Of a DNA stretch of 64,000 nt, positions 31,765 through 43,660 are shown in pieces. The DNA lies in NCBI GenBank assembly GCA_029747015.1, contig JAKOGI010000530.1:124001-188000 (forward strand), in the 5' to 3' direction. The first letter of the stretch is position 1; each line of letters opens with the position of its first letter. The notes under the pieces were generated by a model. That model saw only the letters and a program-made list of their open reading frames with translations, was not told the DNA's origin and did no database searches. The position numbers and the translations under genes are program-made. The stretch comes from Carnegiea gigantea. Its lineage: Eukaryota > Streptophyta > Magnoliopsida > Caryophyllales > Cactaceae.

Positions 31765-34050
31765 GACAAAAATGCACCTATAGAGTGTAAGGATCCACCT
31801 CCCCGAGGTTGCAACCCTTATGAATGGATTATAACTCATTGCTAGGTACATCTTTTTCATTTCTTCCTAGAAATCAGATTAATTTATTTTTTTATTTTTA
31901 TTGCTGGCTAGAGTAGTGCTAGGCCATAAATTCATGGAGAATAGGCCTGGCCTTGGCTAAGGAACCCCGGGTAGGACTAGGTCCATCCTTCCTGAACTGG
32001 ACCCTTGTAGTTTCTTTTGCTTAACCCAGAACCAAGATGTCAGCCTGATCTAGGAATCTGGGCAGGCTCTTGGGACAGATCAAGTATCCTGATTCAGGCA
32101 CAGGCACTTTCTATTGCCTAGATCCTAACTAGTTTTTCTAATAGCAAAGCAATGCGTGAATAGATGCTAAATTAGAGAAAAAGTGAAAGATTAATGTTTA
32201 GCTAAATGAAGTTGCTAGTGAGTTTTAGGAAAACTTACAAACCATGACACCTTTTGAAGTAGGTCATATCGACATGGGCACCAAAGGACAAATTAAAGTT
32301 ACTTGAAAAGGGTTTTCGAAAGGCCGCAAACAATCCTTAGTGTGGGGACCCATCTTGACTCCTTTGTCTAGAACCGAATTCTAGATTTAGGGGCAAATAT
32401 ATGGTCATGTGATGGAGTGCATCTCATCACTGCATGTCATCACTTATAGCATCTACTAATCAATCTAGAAAATTAAAACTTAATCACACTAACAAATATT
32501 GGACAATTAAAATTATTCATACAATCATGCAAAAGATACAAACTTTAATCCAATCCAAACAAAAGTAAAGTAAATAACTTACAGTGGACGGAGAACTACT
32601 ATATCTTTTGTAATTTAACATCAAAATTGTAAAATATGAATACAATAGAAGAATAGGGAAAGATAGATATTTTACCCTCAGGATAACCCACCTGATTTAC
32701 CTTGGAACACAACAGAGTGATGCGTTTTGAATGGTTAACCCAATTCTCTATCTCCAATGTTACTTGAAAAGGGTTTTGGAAAGGCCACGAACAATCCCTA
32801 ATGTGGGGACCCATCCTTGCTCCTTTGTCTGGAACCGAGTTCTAGATTCAGGGGCGATTATATGGTCATGTGATGGAGTGCATCTCATTACCGCCTGTCA
32901 TCACTTATAGCATCTACTAATCAATATGAAAAATTAAAACTTAATCACACTAACAATTATCCAACAATTAGAATTATTCATATAATCATGCAAAAGATAT
33001 AAACTTTAGTCCAATCCAAACAAAAGTAAAGTAAATAACTTACAGTGGACAGGAAACTACTACATCTTTTGTAATTTAACATCAAAATCATAAAAGAGGA
33101 ATACAGTAGAAGAGTAGGGAAAGATAGAGATTTTGCCCTTAGGATAACCCACCTGATTTGCCTTGGAACAAAACAGAGTGATGCGTTTTGAATGGTTAAC
33201 CCAATTCTCTATCTCCAATGTGTGGAGTACTTATATCCTCAATTTTAGTGCACTCTTCTCCTGATTTGATGCCTTTAGCTGATGTCTAATCCATGTTAAT
33301 TCAATTTTCCCTAAACCTTAGGGGTAATCCCCTATTTATAGTGGTTAAGGGGTTAATATGAATCAGTTTAGAAGTAGGAGATCTAACCCTAGTCTCATTA
33401 AGGTTAACACATGCACTAATTCAGCTAGGATTTTGACTAATTACTGTTGGTAAACTAATTAGCCTAGAATTATAGTTACTTAATCCCATTTAGCAGAAAA
33501 GAACTTAGAGAGAGGGAGCTTGGCCAAGTTTTCATTTAGAGACTCGTCCTCGCTCTTCGAGGCAGGAACCCGCCCGAGTTCTTTAGCTGGGTAGCAAACA
33601 ATCAAATTTTTTTTGACCATAAGTTTCACATCCAGCCTCCGTTTTGAGTGATTCTTTTTTTCCTTGAAAGCTTATTAAGTCTAGTTTCTAATAAACTAAC
33701 TTGGCAATATTAAGTAAATATAGGACATGATATATGGAAAATAGAGAACATGTGTCATTTCCAGTGCAAGCTCACATGGTCGACTTATATCTTTTTCGTT
33801 CCTTATTGGACTTTGGTGCATAATATGTCATAAACTTAATAATTTTATACTTCCTAGGTTGAATCTCGACTAGACACCAAACATTGTCAATTTGGGCCTA
33901 TGTGGCCTTCTTAGGCTCTATTAGCCTTTTGGACTCGAATTCAAGGATTATTCTGTTGGGCCCGAAGTATACAAGTTGGGGTATAATTTTCATCATTGGG
34001 TAATTAAAAATAAGATGTCATTTTTAAGCATTTATAGGAGGCAAGGAAGG
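31765..34050. mobile_element. Unidentified 2.3 kb insertion in copia-2 RNase H
   Basis: RNase H coding sequence stops at about 34050 and resumes at about 31764, so the intervening 2.3 kb is inserted. It has no recognisable domain. It contains a 461-bp tandem duplication. Left border is near CTGTTAGGAC and right border near TTTATAGGAGGC; I could not establish terminal repeats or a target duplication. Confidence 0.55.
32299..33220. repeat. 461-bp tandem duplication (two units)
   Basis: Units 32299-32759 and 32760-33220 have exactly the same length and start TTACTTGAAAAGGGTTTT. They differ at a modest number of scattered positions. Each unit includes GTGATGGAGTGCATCTCAT and TTACAGTGGAC. Confidence 0.9.
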
Positions 34051-34560
34051 ACTTGATTCACTTGTAGTAGTAGCCATTACACGACATTCAGCTTATGCTG
34101 AAGATCTAGAGATTCTACTTTTCTTCTTTTTCTTATAGAAAATTGGTGAGCCTCCCAATGTCACAAAGTACTAAGTAAGAAAGCGTTGTGTAATGGGGCA
34201 TACCGCTTAATCTAAGTCACGATAGGCATAGATTTGTAGGTTAGAATCCCCCTTCATAAGAATTCCTTAGCCAGGATTTCCTTTCAAATATCATAACATT
34301 CTGTTGGCTGCCCCCAAATGCTCTTCTTTGGGTTCATGCATAAATTGAGATAAAATATGGACTGCATAACTCAATCCATGCCTGGTGATACTGAGATATC
34401 TAAGTCTTCCTACCAGACGTTGATATTGAGTGGGATCCTATACCACTTTCCCTATAGAGAGTGCCAGCTTCGATTGGCTTCCATGGGAAATTCCATTGGT
34501 TTAGACCCCAAGGGCCCGCATTCATCCCCTATTTTAAGAGCATATTTTTGTCGGCACAAA
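34051..34560 (-). pseudogene. copia-2 RT end and RNase H first half
   Basis: Reads LFLCRQKYALKIGDECGPLG, then a broken block with LSPGMD...[12 protein letters not shown], then a degenerate QIYAYRD..CPIT...GGSPIFYKK and RSSA.AECR before the insertion. It corresponds to copia pol from the RT thumb into RNase H. Several stops. Confidence 0.68.
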
Positions 34561-34568
34561 AAGAGTCC

Positions 34569-34835
34569 TTAGGAATTTCTAGCTACTTCAATTCCCAAAA
34601 AATATTTGAGTGAACCCAAATGTTCAATATGGAAATGCCTATTCAGATGTTCTTGAGACTTGGCAGTAGTATCAGTATCATGGCTAGTAAACACCAGATC
34701 ATCCACATAAACTAATGCCACAAATTTGTAACCCTTTTTATAAGTGAATAAGGAATAATCAGTGTACGAACTAGTGAAACCGTATTCAAGGAATTTAGAT
34801 GACAACCTGGCAAACTGCCAAGGGGCTTGAAGCAA
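34569..34835 (-). pseudogene. copia-2 reverse transcriptase palm fragment
   Basis: Contains FLEYGFTSSYTDYSLF and LVYVDDLVFTSHD, with the catalytic YVDD intact, then FHIEHLGSLKYFLGIEVARN. The open stretch is only 89 residues; upstream RT (34836-35170) is frameshifted. Confidence 0.8.
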
Positions 34836-35170
34836 TCCATAGAGAGACTTCTGTAACTAATATACCTTTTGAGAATAAGTGGATTTGAAAACTAGTAGTT
34901 GAGTTATGTACGCCTCTTCTTTAAAATCTTCATGTAGGAACACATTGTTTATATTCACCTAATGCAGTTCCCAACCTTTAGCTACTGTCACTGAAAGGAA
35001 ACACCTGATGCTGGTAATCTTGGCAATTGGTGCAAAAGTCTCATGATAGTTAAACCTCTCAACTTGTTTATCTCCTCTGATCACAAGTCATGCTTCATAT
35101 CATTCGATGCTCCCATACTTGAACTAATATAATCATTTACAATGTATAAGCTTCTTTCCTAGGAAAATCT

Positions 35171-35473
35171 TCAATACGCCACGTCTTTGTTCATTTCTAA
35201 GGCTTGAATTTCCTTTGCTATGACATATGTCCAATTTGGATCCTTTATCCCCTCATGGCAAAACCTGAGCTCCATAATTTTATCAATAGCAGTAAGATAG
35301 TATCTATCTGGAGTTGAGAAACTATCATAGGTGACATAGTGAAGAGGGGTTTCTAACGGATGTTGAATAACAAATATAGTGTTACAAGTTTGTGACAGCC
35401 TGTTTGGCACGTTTGTTTCTTTCAGATGCGCCCGGCTGCTCGGAACTCCCCTTGCTGCAGAATCCATATTCAC
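35171..35473 (-). pseudogene. copia-2 pre-RT hinge region
   Basis: Contains RLSQTCNTIF, a serine/proline-poor hinge and HYVTYDSFSTPDRYYLTAID followed by PNWTYVIAKEIQALEMNKD, the W...A...EIxALExN block at the start of copia RT. One open frame, no ATG needed because it is polyprotein. Confidence 0.68.
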
Positions 35474-36006
35474 CAGTGATCCAATTGTATCTCGCAGCCC
35501 ATCTATTTTAGGTGAGCTTTTGTTAGTGTCACTTGAAGGCCCAGTAGTGTCGAATGCATGGTCTCTATTTGGGCTTCTGTTAGCCTCTCCACGTGGCCCA
35601 GGGGATCCGGACAGACTTAAACTGTGCGAACTTTGAGTAGCTTGACTCTATGGCCTAGGGCTTAGCTCGCGGCACAGAGTGTCCAGAAGTACCATGTTAA
35701 TATGGATTGGAACTAAGTACAGCCTATGGCCAATCATGTGTATGTGGGCTTCTAGGCACTTCCAAGGGCTGCCCACTGCCTGCTTGTTCTTTCCTTGGTC
35801 TACAACCTCAACTTCACACATGTCTCCACTAGGATGTCTTCTAGGAAACTCAAAATATATTCCTAGCCAGTCACCATTAAATACTCCATCTATATTATTT
35901 CTAAAGTTTTCAAGTTAAAAATTTGTTGCCTGCTTTTCAGAATCAAAAAAGGGAAAAATATCTTCTTGGAATAGGACATCTCAACTAACGAACATCTCTC
36001 TTGTTT

Positions 36007-36240
36007 CTAAGTCATATACTTTCCATCCCTTCTTTCCAAAGGGATACCCAACAAAGATACACTTCCTACTCCTTTCTTCAAATTTATCTTTTTGCCTTTG
36101 TATTTTATAAGCACAACACAAACTCCAAAAATACTAATGTGAGCATATGAAGGTTTCTCCTTAAATAACACTTCATAGCAGGTTTTCCCAAACCAAACAA
36201 ATGAAGGGATCCTATTAATGAGGTATGCTGCAGTTAGCAC
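36007..36240 (-). pseudogene. copia-2 integrase C-terminal fragment
   Basis: AAYLINRIPS and PSYAHISIFGVCV are the TAxYLINRxPS and PxYxHLRxFGC blocks that end the copia integrase core. A Cys/Lys-rich frame change follows. The core with the DDE residues (about 36240-36590) is frameshifted. Confidence 0.72.
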
Positions 36241-36592
36241 ACATACGCCCCAAAAATCAACAGGAAGACGAGCCTGTAACGTAAAGCTCGAGTAACATTT
36301 AAAATATGGCGGGGTTTTCTTTCGACTGTCCCATTTTGTTGTGGTGTATCAACACAACTTATCTAGTGTATTATTCCGTGCTCCTATAAAATTGTTTCGT
36401 TGGGCCAAAAGTGAATTCCCTACCATTATCACTCCTAATCATTTTTGCTTTTACCCCAAATTATGTGTTCACCATCAAACAAAAATTCTTTAATAATTGA
36501 GAACCTTCACCCTTTTCTTTCATTAAACATAGCCAAGTTGCTTGGCCTGTATCATCAATAGTTAACAGGAAATAATGTATCCTATAAAAAGA

Positions 36593-36886
36593 TTAAACAC
36601 AATAGGCTCCCCATATGTCACAATAAATTAAATCAAAGGATTTCAAGGCTTCGTTTTCACTATTAGGAAAAGAAATTTGTGTTTGCTTAGAATGGAAACA
36701 TGCATCATACACATCAAACTTATTACTAGAGTTTCTTTCAATATCACTGAAACACTTAGATAATGCCTGCCTTAATGGATGTCCCAAATGACGATGCCAC
36801 AAGCCATAAGACATGACCCTGTTTATTGGAATCCTGGCTGACAACATCTTTTTGTAGAAGGAAACCGCTCTTTTTGGCTCACGCAT
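36593..36886 (-). pseudogene. copia-2 GAG-pre-integrase and integrase zinc region
   Basis: LWHRHLGHPLRQALSKCF is the WHxRLGHP motif; YDACFHSKQTQISFP is the CxxC...K zinc part with one Cys lost; FDLIYCDIWGAY is the DxWGP block where the first integrase Asp lies. Confidence 0.75.
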
Positions 36887-36962
36887 CTAATCAAGGTCTT
36901 TGTAGTCTTGTATCACACGACTACTGAGATAATGTTACTGTACAAAAAATTTCATCAACTAA

Positions 36963-37232
36963 CTACGGAATGGATATTAAATTACACTTTAGGCTAGGAA
37001 CATAAAGCATATTCCGTAAAATTATTTTAGAACGCAATTTTGCTAATCCCCATTCATGAGCCAAGGTCATTGTCCCGTTAAGTAAATTAATGGGAATAGG
37101 CGTTGGTTCACTAACATCCATCAATAAACTTAGATCCCCACACTTGTGACATAACACACCACTATCCAACAACCAATCACCCATACTTGAGAGCTTATCA
37201 TGGTTGGATTTTGGAGTCTCTACGAGTCTCAA
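36963..37232 (-). pseudogene. copia-2 protease region
   Basis: GDWLLDSGVLCHKCGDLSLL has the D-S-G active-site triad of copia protease; LRNMLYVPSLKCNLISIP is the conserved VLYVPxLxxNLISV block. Confidence 0.78.
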
Positions 37233-37638
37233 ATTCTACTGTACCTATTTGGGGAGTAAACCCGGATGTGTTGCCAAGAGGATGGCTACTATCATGCTGT
37301 GATTTTGGTTATCTTGCTAAGCAACTATAACTGCATAGTGTGCGCCATTCTACGCCCAGGATCGAGGCCGCATGCCCTATCTGCGCGTCCTCCTTTGCAA
37401 CTACCTTGACCCCATTCATTCTAGCTACTTCCCCCGTGTGCTGACCAACCTGGGGGGAATCCGATTAACTCAAAGCATCCTGATTCCTTGTGCCCTATCT
37501 TCTGGCAATGTGTACACGAGGTCGATCTTGGGTCCGTTTGTGGGTCATAGGTAAAGCTGACATGTTTTCATATCATCCAACCATCAACTTTTTGTGATGT
37601 TCTTCCTTCTGAACCATATTAAAAATTTTATTAAGGGA

Positions 37639-37839
37639 TCACAACAGGTATTTAGCAAGGATTTGACTTCTTACTATGGCATAATATTCATCATCAAGGC
37701 CTATCAAAAATTGATGCACCTTATCATCCTCTATGATCTTGGCTACTTTTCTTGCTATGCCACAAGTGCATGATGGGATTTTGATGTAGTTGTCAAGTTC
37801 ATTCCATAAGCTCATGAGCTTAGAAAAGAACTCAACCAC
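37639..37839 (-). pseudogene. copia-2 gag (UBN2-type) fragment
   Basis: FFSKLMSLWNELDNYIKIPS, CTCGIARKVAKI and DKVHQFLIGLDDEYYAIVRS match the plant copia gag region. The start (ATG at about 38310, soon after the PBS) is separated from it by stops. Confidence 0.78.
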
Positions 37840-38345
37840 CTCTTACTTTTCCTACTTACAAGACGCAATCTCAGATATAAGTTGATGAATCAGGGGCACG
37901 TTAGGAATTGAATACCGTTTATAAATATTCTCCCACGTAGCATTTGCTGACTCGACATAGGTGACACTAGCTAGGTAATTTTGGATCGATTACATTCATA
38001 ATCCATGACATAATCACCAAATTAACCATTTTCTAAGTGTTTGCCTCGATTGAATAAGTACCGTCTAGCACTTTCGACATTGCGATCTTTCCACCAATAA
38101 AACCTAGTTTGTTTTTAGCTTTTAGTGATGTTCGTGTGGCCTACTCCAACAGGTCATAGTTCTTCCCATTAAATCTCACAATAGTAATAATTGCACCTGG
38201 TGAATCTAATGGATGCAAAAAAAATATTGAGATTGGGTATCGATAACGAACACACTCTTGTGGTTGAACTCTTTGTGTTTAACCTCTTTAGATTTTTGAT
38301 CGTTAGTCATGGTGCCTCCCTAGATTAGGGTTCGCTCTAATACCA

Positions 38346-38537
38346 TGAAAAGTTTGAGTGAGATAAGAGAGAGAGGACTAAAAATATGTGTTTGTATTCT
38401 CTATCCTTATTCGTCCATGGCAAATACAAGTTTTATACATGGAAGTTTTGCTATACCCTGGACTCCTAACCCCAGCTTGACTAGGAAGAAATACAATATT
38501 AGGAAATACAATCCTTTATAGAATATAACTCTTCTCT
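38346..38537 (-). repeat. copia-2 5' LTR
   Basis: Begins TGAAAAGTTTGAG on the + strand directly after the PBS complement and shares several blocks with 31315-31503. Its outer end (CTTCTCT) is diverged from the left copy. Confidence 0.75.
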
Positions 38538-38542
38538 AGGTT

Positions 38543-41500
38543 TAGGCCCTTCACTTTTATGACAACCAATTTATTACATTGCATAACTAACCCTAACAAA
38601 CTACTAGCTCGGCATTGCCAAACAAAAAATATAGAATAACGTATTATCCTTAAAAATATCTTGGAATCTAGTTCCCCTTTCTTCAATATAGTTAAAGGTG
38701 AAAGTCAAATCAGTCTTTGTCTATGGTGTACTCATATTGAATAACATATTATCCTAAAAAATTTCCTCAAAAACTATGAAATCCAGGTGCTACTCATGTT
38801 GTTAATGTTGCTTCTATCTTTATCTACATGTGGTTGAGACAGGATATGAGACCAATGTGATCTTACTTTGAATATTCTTATGTGGAGGAAAGTTCCCTGG
38901 CCATCTCTTTAGGCTTTTAAATTATAAGGACATAGATATTCCATTCATCAATCATGTCTTGGATAAGGTTCTTCAATTTCCAACATTGCTAGTAGAGTGA
39001 CCTTACATCTTAGATAAGATTCTACAGGTTCCAACATTACTAGTAGTGTGACCTTTACCTCAATGTTAATTGTAGTATTTAGTATCACCCCAACTCATGG
39101 ATCATCTATTTGGTGGTGCATTTCGACTGGACACAATAGGCTTGATAAGGCCTTATTATTAAAAGTAATTCTCTCCTTCAGCTCAAAGATGAAAACACTA
39201 AGGTTGTCTTGAAGGCAAAAAGGAAGCATTAATGGAGACTTAGATGATGTAGAGGATGGGTTAGGTCAAGACTTAGGACAAAGATTGAGGGTTAAAGTTA
39301 GAGATAGAAGATAGATAAGGGTAAAGCTTGGACTGAAGGCTAAGGTATGGTTGAAGGTTGGGGTTAGGACTTAAGACGGAGGTTTAAGGAGTATGATCTG
39401 TGACAACCTAGGTTTTGAGCCAAGCATGAAGATTGTATGGGCAAGTGTCTAGGCTAAAATCAATAAGGCAGACAGTTCCTAGGCTAGGATTAGGGCTTAT
39501 GTGTTGTAAAGACCTATGTTTTGGCTTAAAGAGATAGTAAGTTGGTCAGAGTTTAGGTTGGAATGTAAGTCTAATGAATAGGCAAAACCATTGCTTAACT
39601 AACCTTCCTAATGTGTGTGAAGACTTCACCTATATGAGATAAGATGTATGCAAAGGGTTTATTCTTAGTAGGCTATGATGCAAAAGGGTCCAATTATGTT
39701 GATGGATTGTCCTATGTTAGGCTAACACTTATATGAAAATGCTTATGCAATGCACTAGGAAATGTATATATAAGATGGGCTAGTGAGGTTGCATGCAACA
39801 GGCACAATAAGCCATAAAGATGTGACCGTACATGTCATAAGTATATAGAGGAAGACATATGCCAAATGGACTCATGAATTAGTCTATGGACTAAGATGGA
39901 TGCTGCATGAACTCATGAACCAGTCCTAGATGGGTTAGGATACAAGCTTAGGTGAGCATGTAGAATGCATGATATGTTAAACTAGTAACATATGACGTAT
40001 GTGTAAGAGAGTATATTAGATAGATATAAATGGTGGGCTACCTTGAATGCCTTTATGGACTATAATGGTTTATGCATATATGGTTTAGCTTTTTTGTTTT
40101 ACACGTCACTAAAGTAGACCCTAGGAATATCCAATTGGGCAAAAGAAGAGGCTTGCTATAGGAATTAGATCCGCTTGTGGCTACTAGAGTATAACACTAG
40201 GCCACTGGCTCCAGCAGCCCCTAAAAACCTTCTGCCTAGTGCAGTATGGTGCAATATTCTTTAATTTTACATGTTTTTCTTTTTCTCTCCTTGGGGGTTT
40301 TTTTTTCCCCCAAGGCTATATGAAAACTGCCCTAAATGACCAACAATGAATGCATGAATGTTTTATTTTATTTGTTTTTATCTCTCTTTTTATGCAAGCC
40401 TCTATGCAATGTGCCTCTCGATATCTAATTTGAATGCATGGATTTCTTTATTTTTTAATGCCTTTTTTATAATAGCCTATACACGAATGTTGAGTCAATG
40501 AGCATGGTGTACTAGATTATCCCTTTTTTTTTGGCTCGAGAGAGTCACAAAGTGCAGCACAATACGATCACATTACAATGAGGGAAGGGTGTGTAAGACC
40601 TAATATAACACATCTCTTTGGCCTAATATGCATGTATGAATGATGGATGTGAGATATTACAAACATGTATATGGATCAGATGAGTAACAAGCAATAATAG
40701 GAAACAAGCATTCATAACACGCACAAAGAATACGCTTGAGGTTTCCTAAGTATAAGTTCTATGGTTTGACAAGGACGACTTAGGGACTTGGTTGAATAGA
40801 GGCTTGTGACCCGAGATGCGGTGATGCTTAGTTCCTTCAACATGTACACAGAAGAAGTGGCACAAGTAGAATCATGATTCGATGCAAAGCCCTTCAAAAT
40901 CAGAAGAAGCAATGTTCTTCACAGATTCGGTAGTTTAAAAGGTTAAAGATTATATGTGCTCTATGAAGGGGTGAGATAGTCCTTATAGAGAGTAGGCTAA
41001 TACCCCCAGTGCAACGAAAGATGCCTGAACATGTGAATTTTGAATTCTAGAAATTCAATGTTTGACTTTGAATCTTTTTCAAATCTCAAACTCTTAAATA
41101 GTCTCGAGTGGAGTTACCATTGAAGGCACTGTGACCTGAGGGCCTTGATTAATTCTCTAGCTAGCGATTGCTCTTCTGGTGAGTGTTTGGGAGAGTTTGA
41201 GCTGCGTAAGGGAAAAGGAGTCGCCACCATATTTTAGGACAAATACGAAAACCTTTTAGAAAATATTTTTAGAAAGCAATCACCCGATCATGGATGTGGA
41301 TCCACTTATGAGATACTAGCTAAGAATTGGGTCCAGGGTAAAGGTGTAACCAATGGCTAGGACATAAGTCCGCCCATCAACAACACCCATTTAGCAATGG
41401 TCTCTTTTAAAGACTCAAAGGAACATTAAATTTCTAAACTCCATGCACAATGTTAAGTTGCATGCAAGTTTTCCTCTTAGGGTGATTTAGCACGTTAAAG

Positions 41501-41940
41501 ATATGATTTTTGGATGATCTCTTGGATTTAGTCATATTTACATGTTAAAAAAGGATAAAATAAACAAATAAACTTGAGTTGCCACTTTGATTTATACACA
41601 ATTGTACGATGATGTACAAAATAGAAAATAAATCAAGCTGGATCAAATAAGAACATGATGAGCAAAACTGATGAAAAAGCAAATAAAGACGGCAAATTTG
41701 TAATCTTTGTTTAGTCCTAGAAGTTTACCTTAGTCTAATGTGGCAGAGCTCGTGTTAGGGGCTCCTTCAGTCCCCAAGTTTAGTGCATCGGTGCTTGAAT
41801 GCTAGTCCCTCAAAGAGTCTTGCTTTTGTGAAAAAGGCAATGCCCAGATAGAGAAACTTGAGGAAGACAAAGAGGGATCCTTATAGGAAGCATCGTCGCT
41901 CTTATCAAAAGAAAACTGCTTAGAGGAAAAGCCCTCCTTT
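38543..41940. other. Unassigned intergenic region
   Basis: No gene recognised. 38957-39058 holds a diverged 51-bp tandem duplication. Sequence around 41215-41235 (GGAGTCGCCACC) resembles a motif common near the 5' ends of plant Tat/Ogre gypsy elements, but no gag or pol follows. The open frame at 40912-40712 (-) has no family resemblance. Confidence 0.5.
38957..39058. repeat. 51-bp tandem duplication, diverged
   Basis: Two units beginning TCTTGGATAAG and TCTTAGATAAG and each containing CCAACATT, CTAGTAG and GTGACC. Confidence 0.75.
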
Positions 41941-41961
41941 TAGAGCATGCGCTGTGCGTGC

Positions 41962-41962
41962 G

Positions 41963-42011
<49 letters not shown>

Positions 42012-42082
42012 TGTTGGAGAAAGGATGGTCTCTTTAGCGAAGGGTTCAAGAAGAAATGTTATGGTGCATGCTGTAAATGGAG

Positions 42083-42131
<49 letters not shown>

Positions 42132-42178
42132 TGTTGGAGAAAGGATGGTCTCTTTAGCGAAGGGTTCAAGAAGAAAAT
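41962..42178. repeat. 120-bp duplication, each unit with a (GA)n run
   Basis: Two units 120 bp apart. Each starts GCACGAGAGAG with about 40 bp of GA, followed by GAATGTTGGAGAAAGGATGG and AGCGAAGGGTTCAAGAAGAA. The shared 54-bp part after the GA run is identical or nearly so. Confidence 0.92.
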
Positions 42179-43660
42179 TGTATGGGGTGTGTGTGTGTAA
42201 AGGGAGCACCCCTTTTCATACTAATTTTATTATTTTATTATGCATGATGTGCTTATAGTCATAGATAATAAAATATTTAGAATATAAATGGTAGACATTA
42301 AAGAATTGCTTATTAAAAATCTTATGGGAATTATTTCTTTTACTTTTAAAATTTTCAAAATAGTCATCATTTCTATGGTAACAAAGTAAATTAGGCCCTA
42401 TTTGATAATAATTGTTCAAATAACTTATACTTATTTAGGAAACATATAGCTAGCATCATACTTTTAACTTTTTTCCAATTATTTAGTTGGACATGGCCCT
42501 TACAATTAAAAAGAAAGATAATCAGCCGCTACACAGCTCAAAAATAGCCAGTACATCCTATAGACTATAAATCATAAACAAATATCATACAGGTCGCCAG
42601 CTAGTACTTTTAAGTTTTAGCTTATAGCATTTAGCAAAATAATTGAATAAGTTTAATTGCAAGGTGAGCATATTAATTATGTAAGTTAAAGGATACTGAA
42701 GATTTAAAATCTAAACTTAAAGAAGAGTATTATTGCACCCAAAAAAAAAAAACATAAGTGCTACTTTCAAATGTAGAAAAAAATTATTTTTAAACTTCGT
42801 GGGAATGTTATTCAATTCATAAATATTAAAACACATGCTAGAATACTTCTATTCATGTAGTCAACATTTTGACATGGCCAACTGCTAAATATATTATTCG
42901 ACTTCAAGTAGTTTTGTGAAAATACAATCTTTGACATCTATAAGGTTTCATCTCTACATTTGCAAGAGGATGCCAATTTGGTTTGGCTAGTATTTTACTA
43001 GTTGTTATATTAATAACTAGGTGGATAATGTGTTTCTACATACAGACTAGAGAAAAATATCCATTAAAGATAGTCGTCACATCTATACATTGTTATTAGT
43101 CATGTGCGTAAGGGGTAAGGTGGATGCAAAGCAAGTTTGCTCTCCTGGGTTTAATACTTGGTCCAAACAAGTTAAAGACTTATTTTCTGTTCTCTTTTTT
43201 CTTCCTTCCATTGATTACTTTCTTTTTGGTGAGATATTTACGTTTCCTTTTTATGACCAATTATTATGTACATCTACGTGTATGTGCACCCGCATCTAAT
43301 TTATATATATATTTTTTGGAGTGTATTTGTCATATATTATATTTTTTTAGTATATAATTACTTATGTGTTACATGAGAGTATATACTCTTATGTGTATAC
43401 TATAGGCTTTGACTTTTAACAAGCTAAGTAATTTTTTATTTCATCCTTCTTTTTGCTTTTCTTTCTTTTTTCATATTGTATTGATTTGATTAGCAACTCA
43501 CTTAAAACACGACTTGTTTTCTTTTTTTTTTGGCTCATTAATTGCTTTTGTTTTTTGTTGGTTTGACATAATTACTTTTCCCTATTTTGTGAAATAAGTA
43601 GTTCCTTTCCATCCGTATTTTTTATTTTCCTATTTGTTTTCATTTCATTGATGTGATTAG
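42179..43660. other. Unassigned AT-rich region
   Basis: No gene recognised. GGCCCTATTTGATAATAAT at about 42393 resembles a MITE start, but its partner end was not found. Confidence 0.45.

Larger units (their letters stand above)
31315..38537 (-). mobile_element. Degenerate Ty1/copia element (copia-2) with a 2.3 kb insert
   Basis: Short LTRs (31315-31503 and 38346-38537, about 190 bp) are similar to each other. Flanks AGATT and AGGTT are a near-match 5-bp target duplication. TGGTATTAGAGCG (38333-38345) directly follows the 5' LTR end, and a TTTAGGGGGAG tract precedes the 3' LTR. Gag, protease, integrase, RT and RNase H remnants follow in order on the - strand. It is inserted just outside the copia-1 PBS, in what should be the copia-1 5' LTR. 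Confidence 0.78.

Noticed and set aside
34170..34270. tRNA-like A/B boxes suggesting a SINE
   Set aside because: On the - strand this is copia RNase H sequence in the expected place; the B-box match is chance.
35379..35918. + strand frames over copia-2
   Set aside because: Antisense shadows of the copia pol region; no domain of their own.
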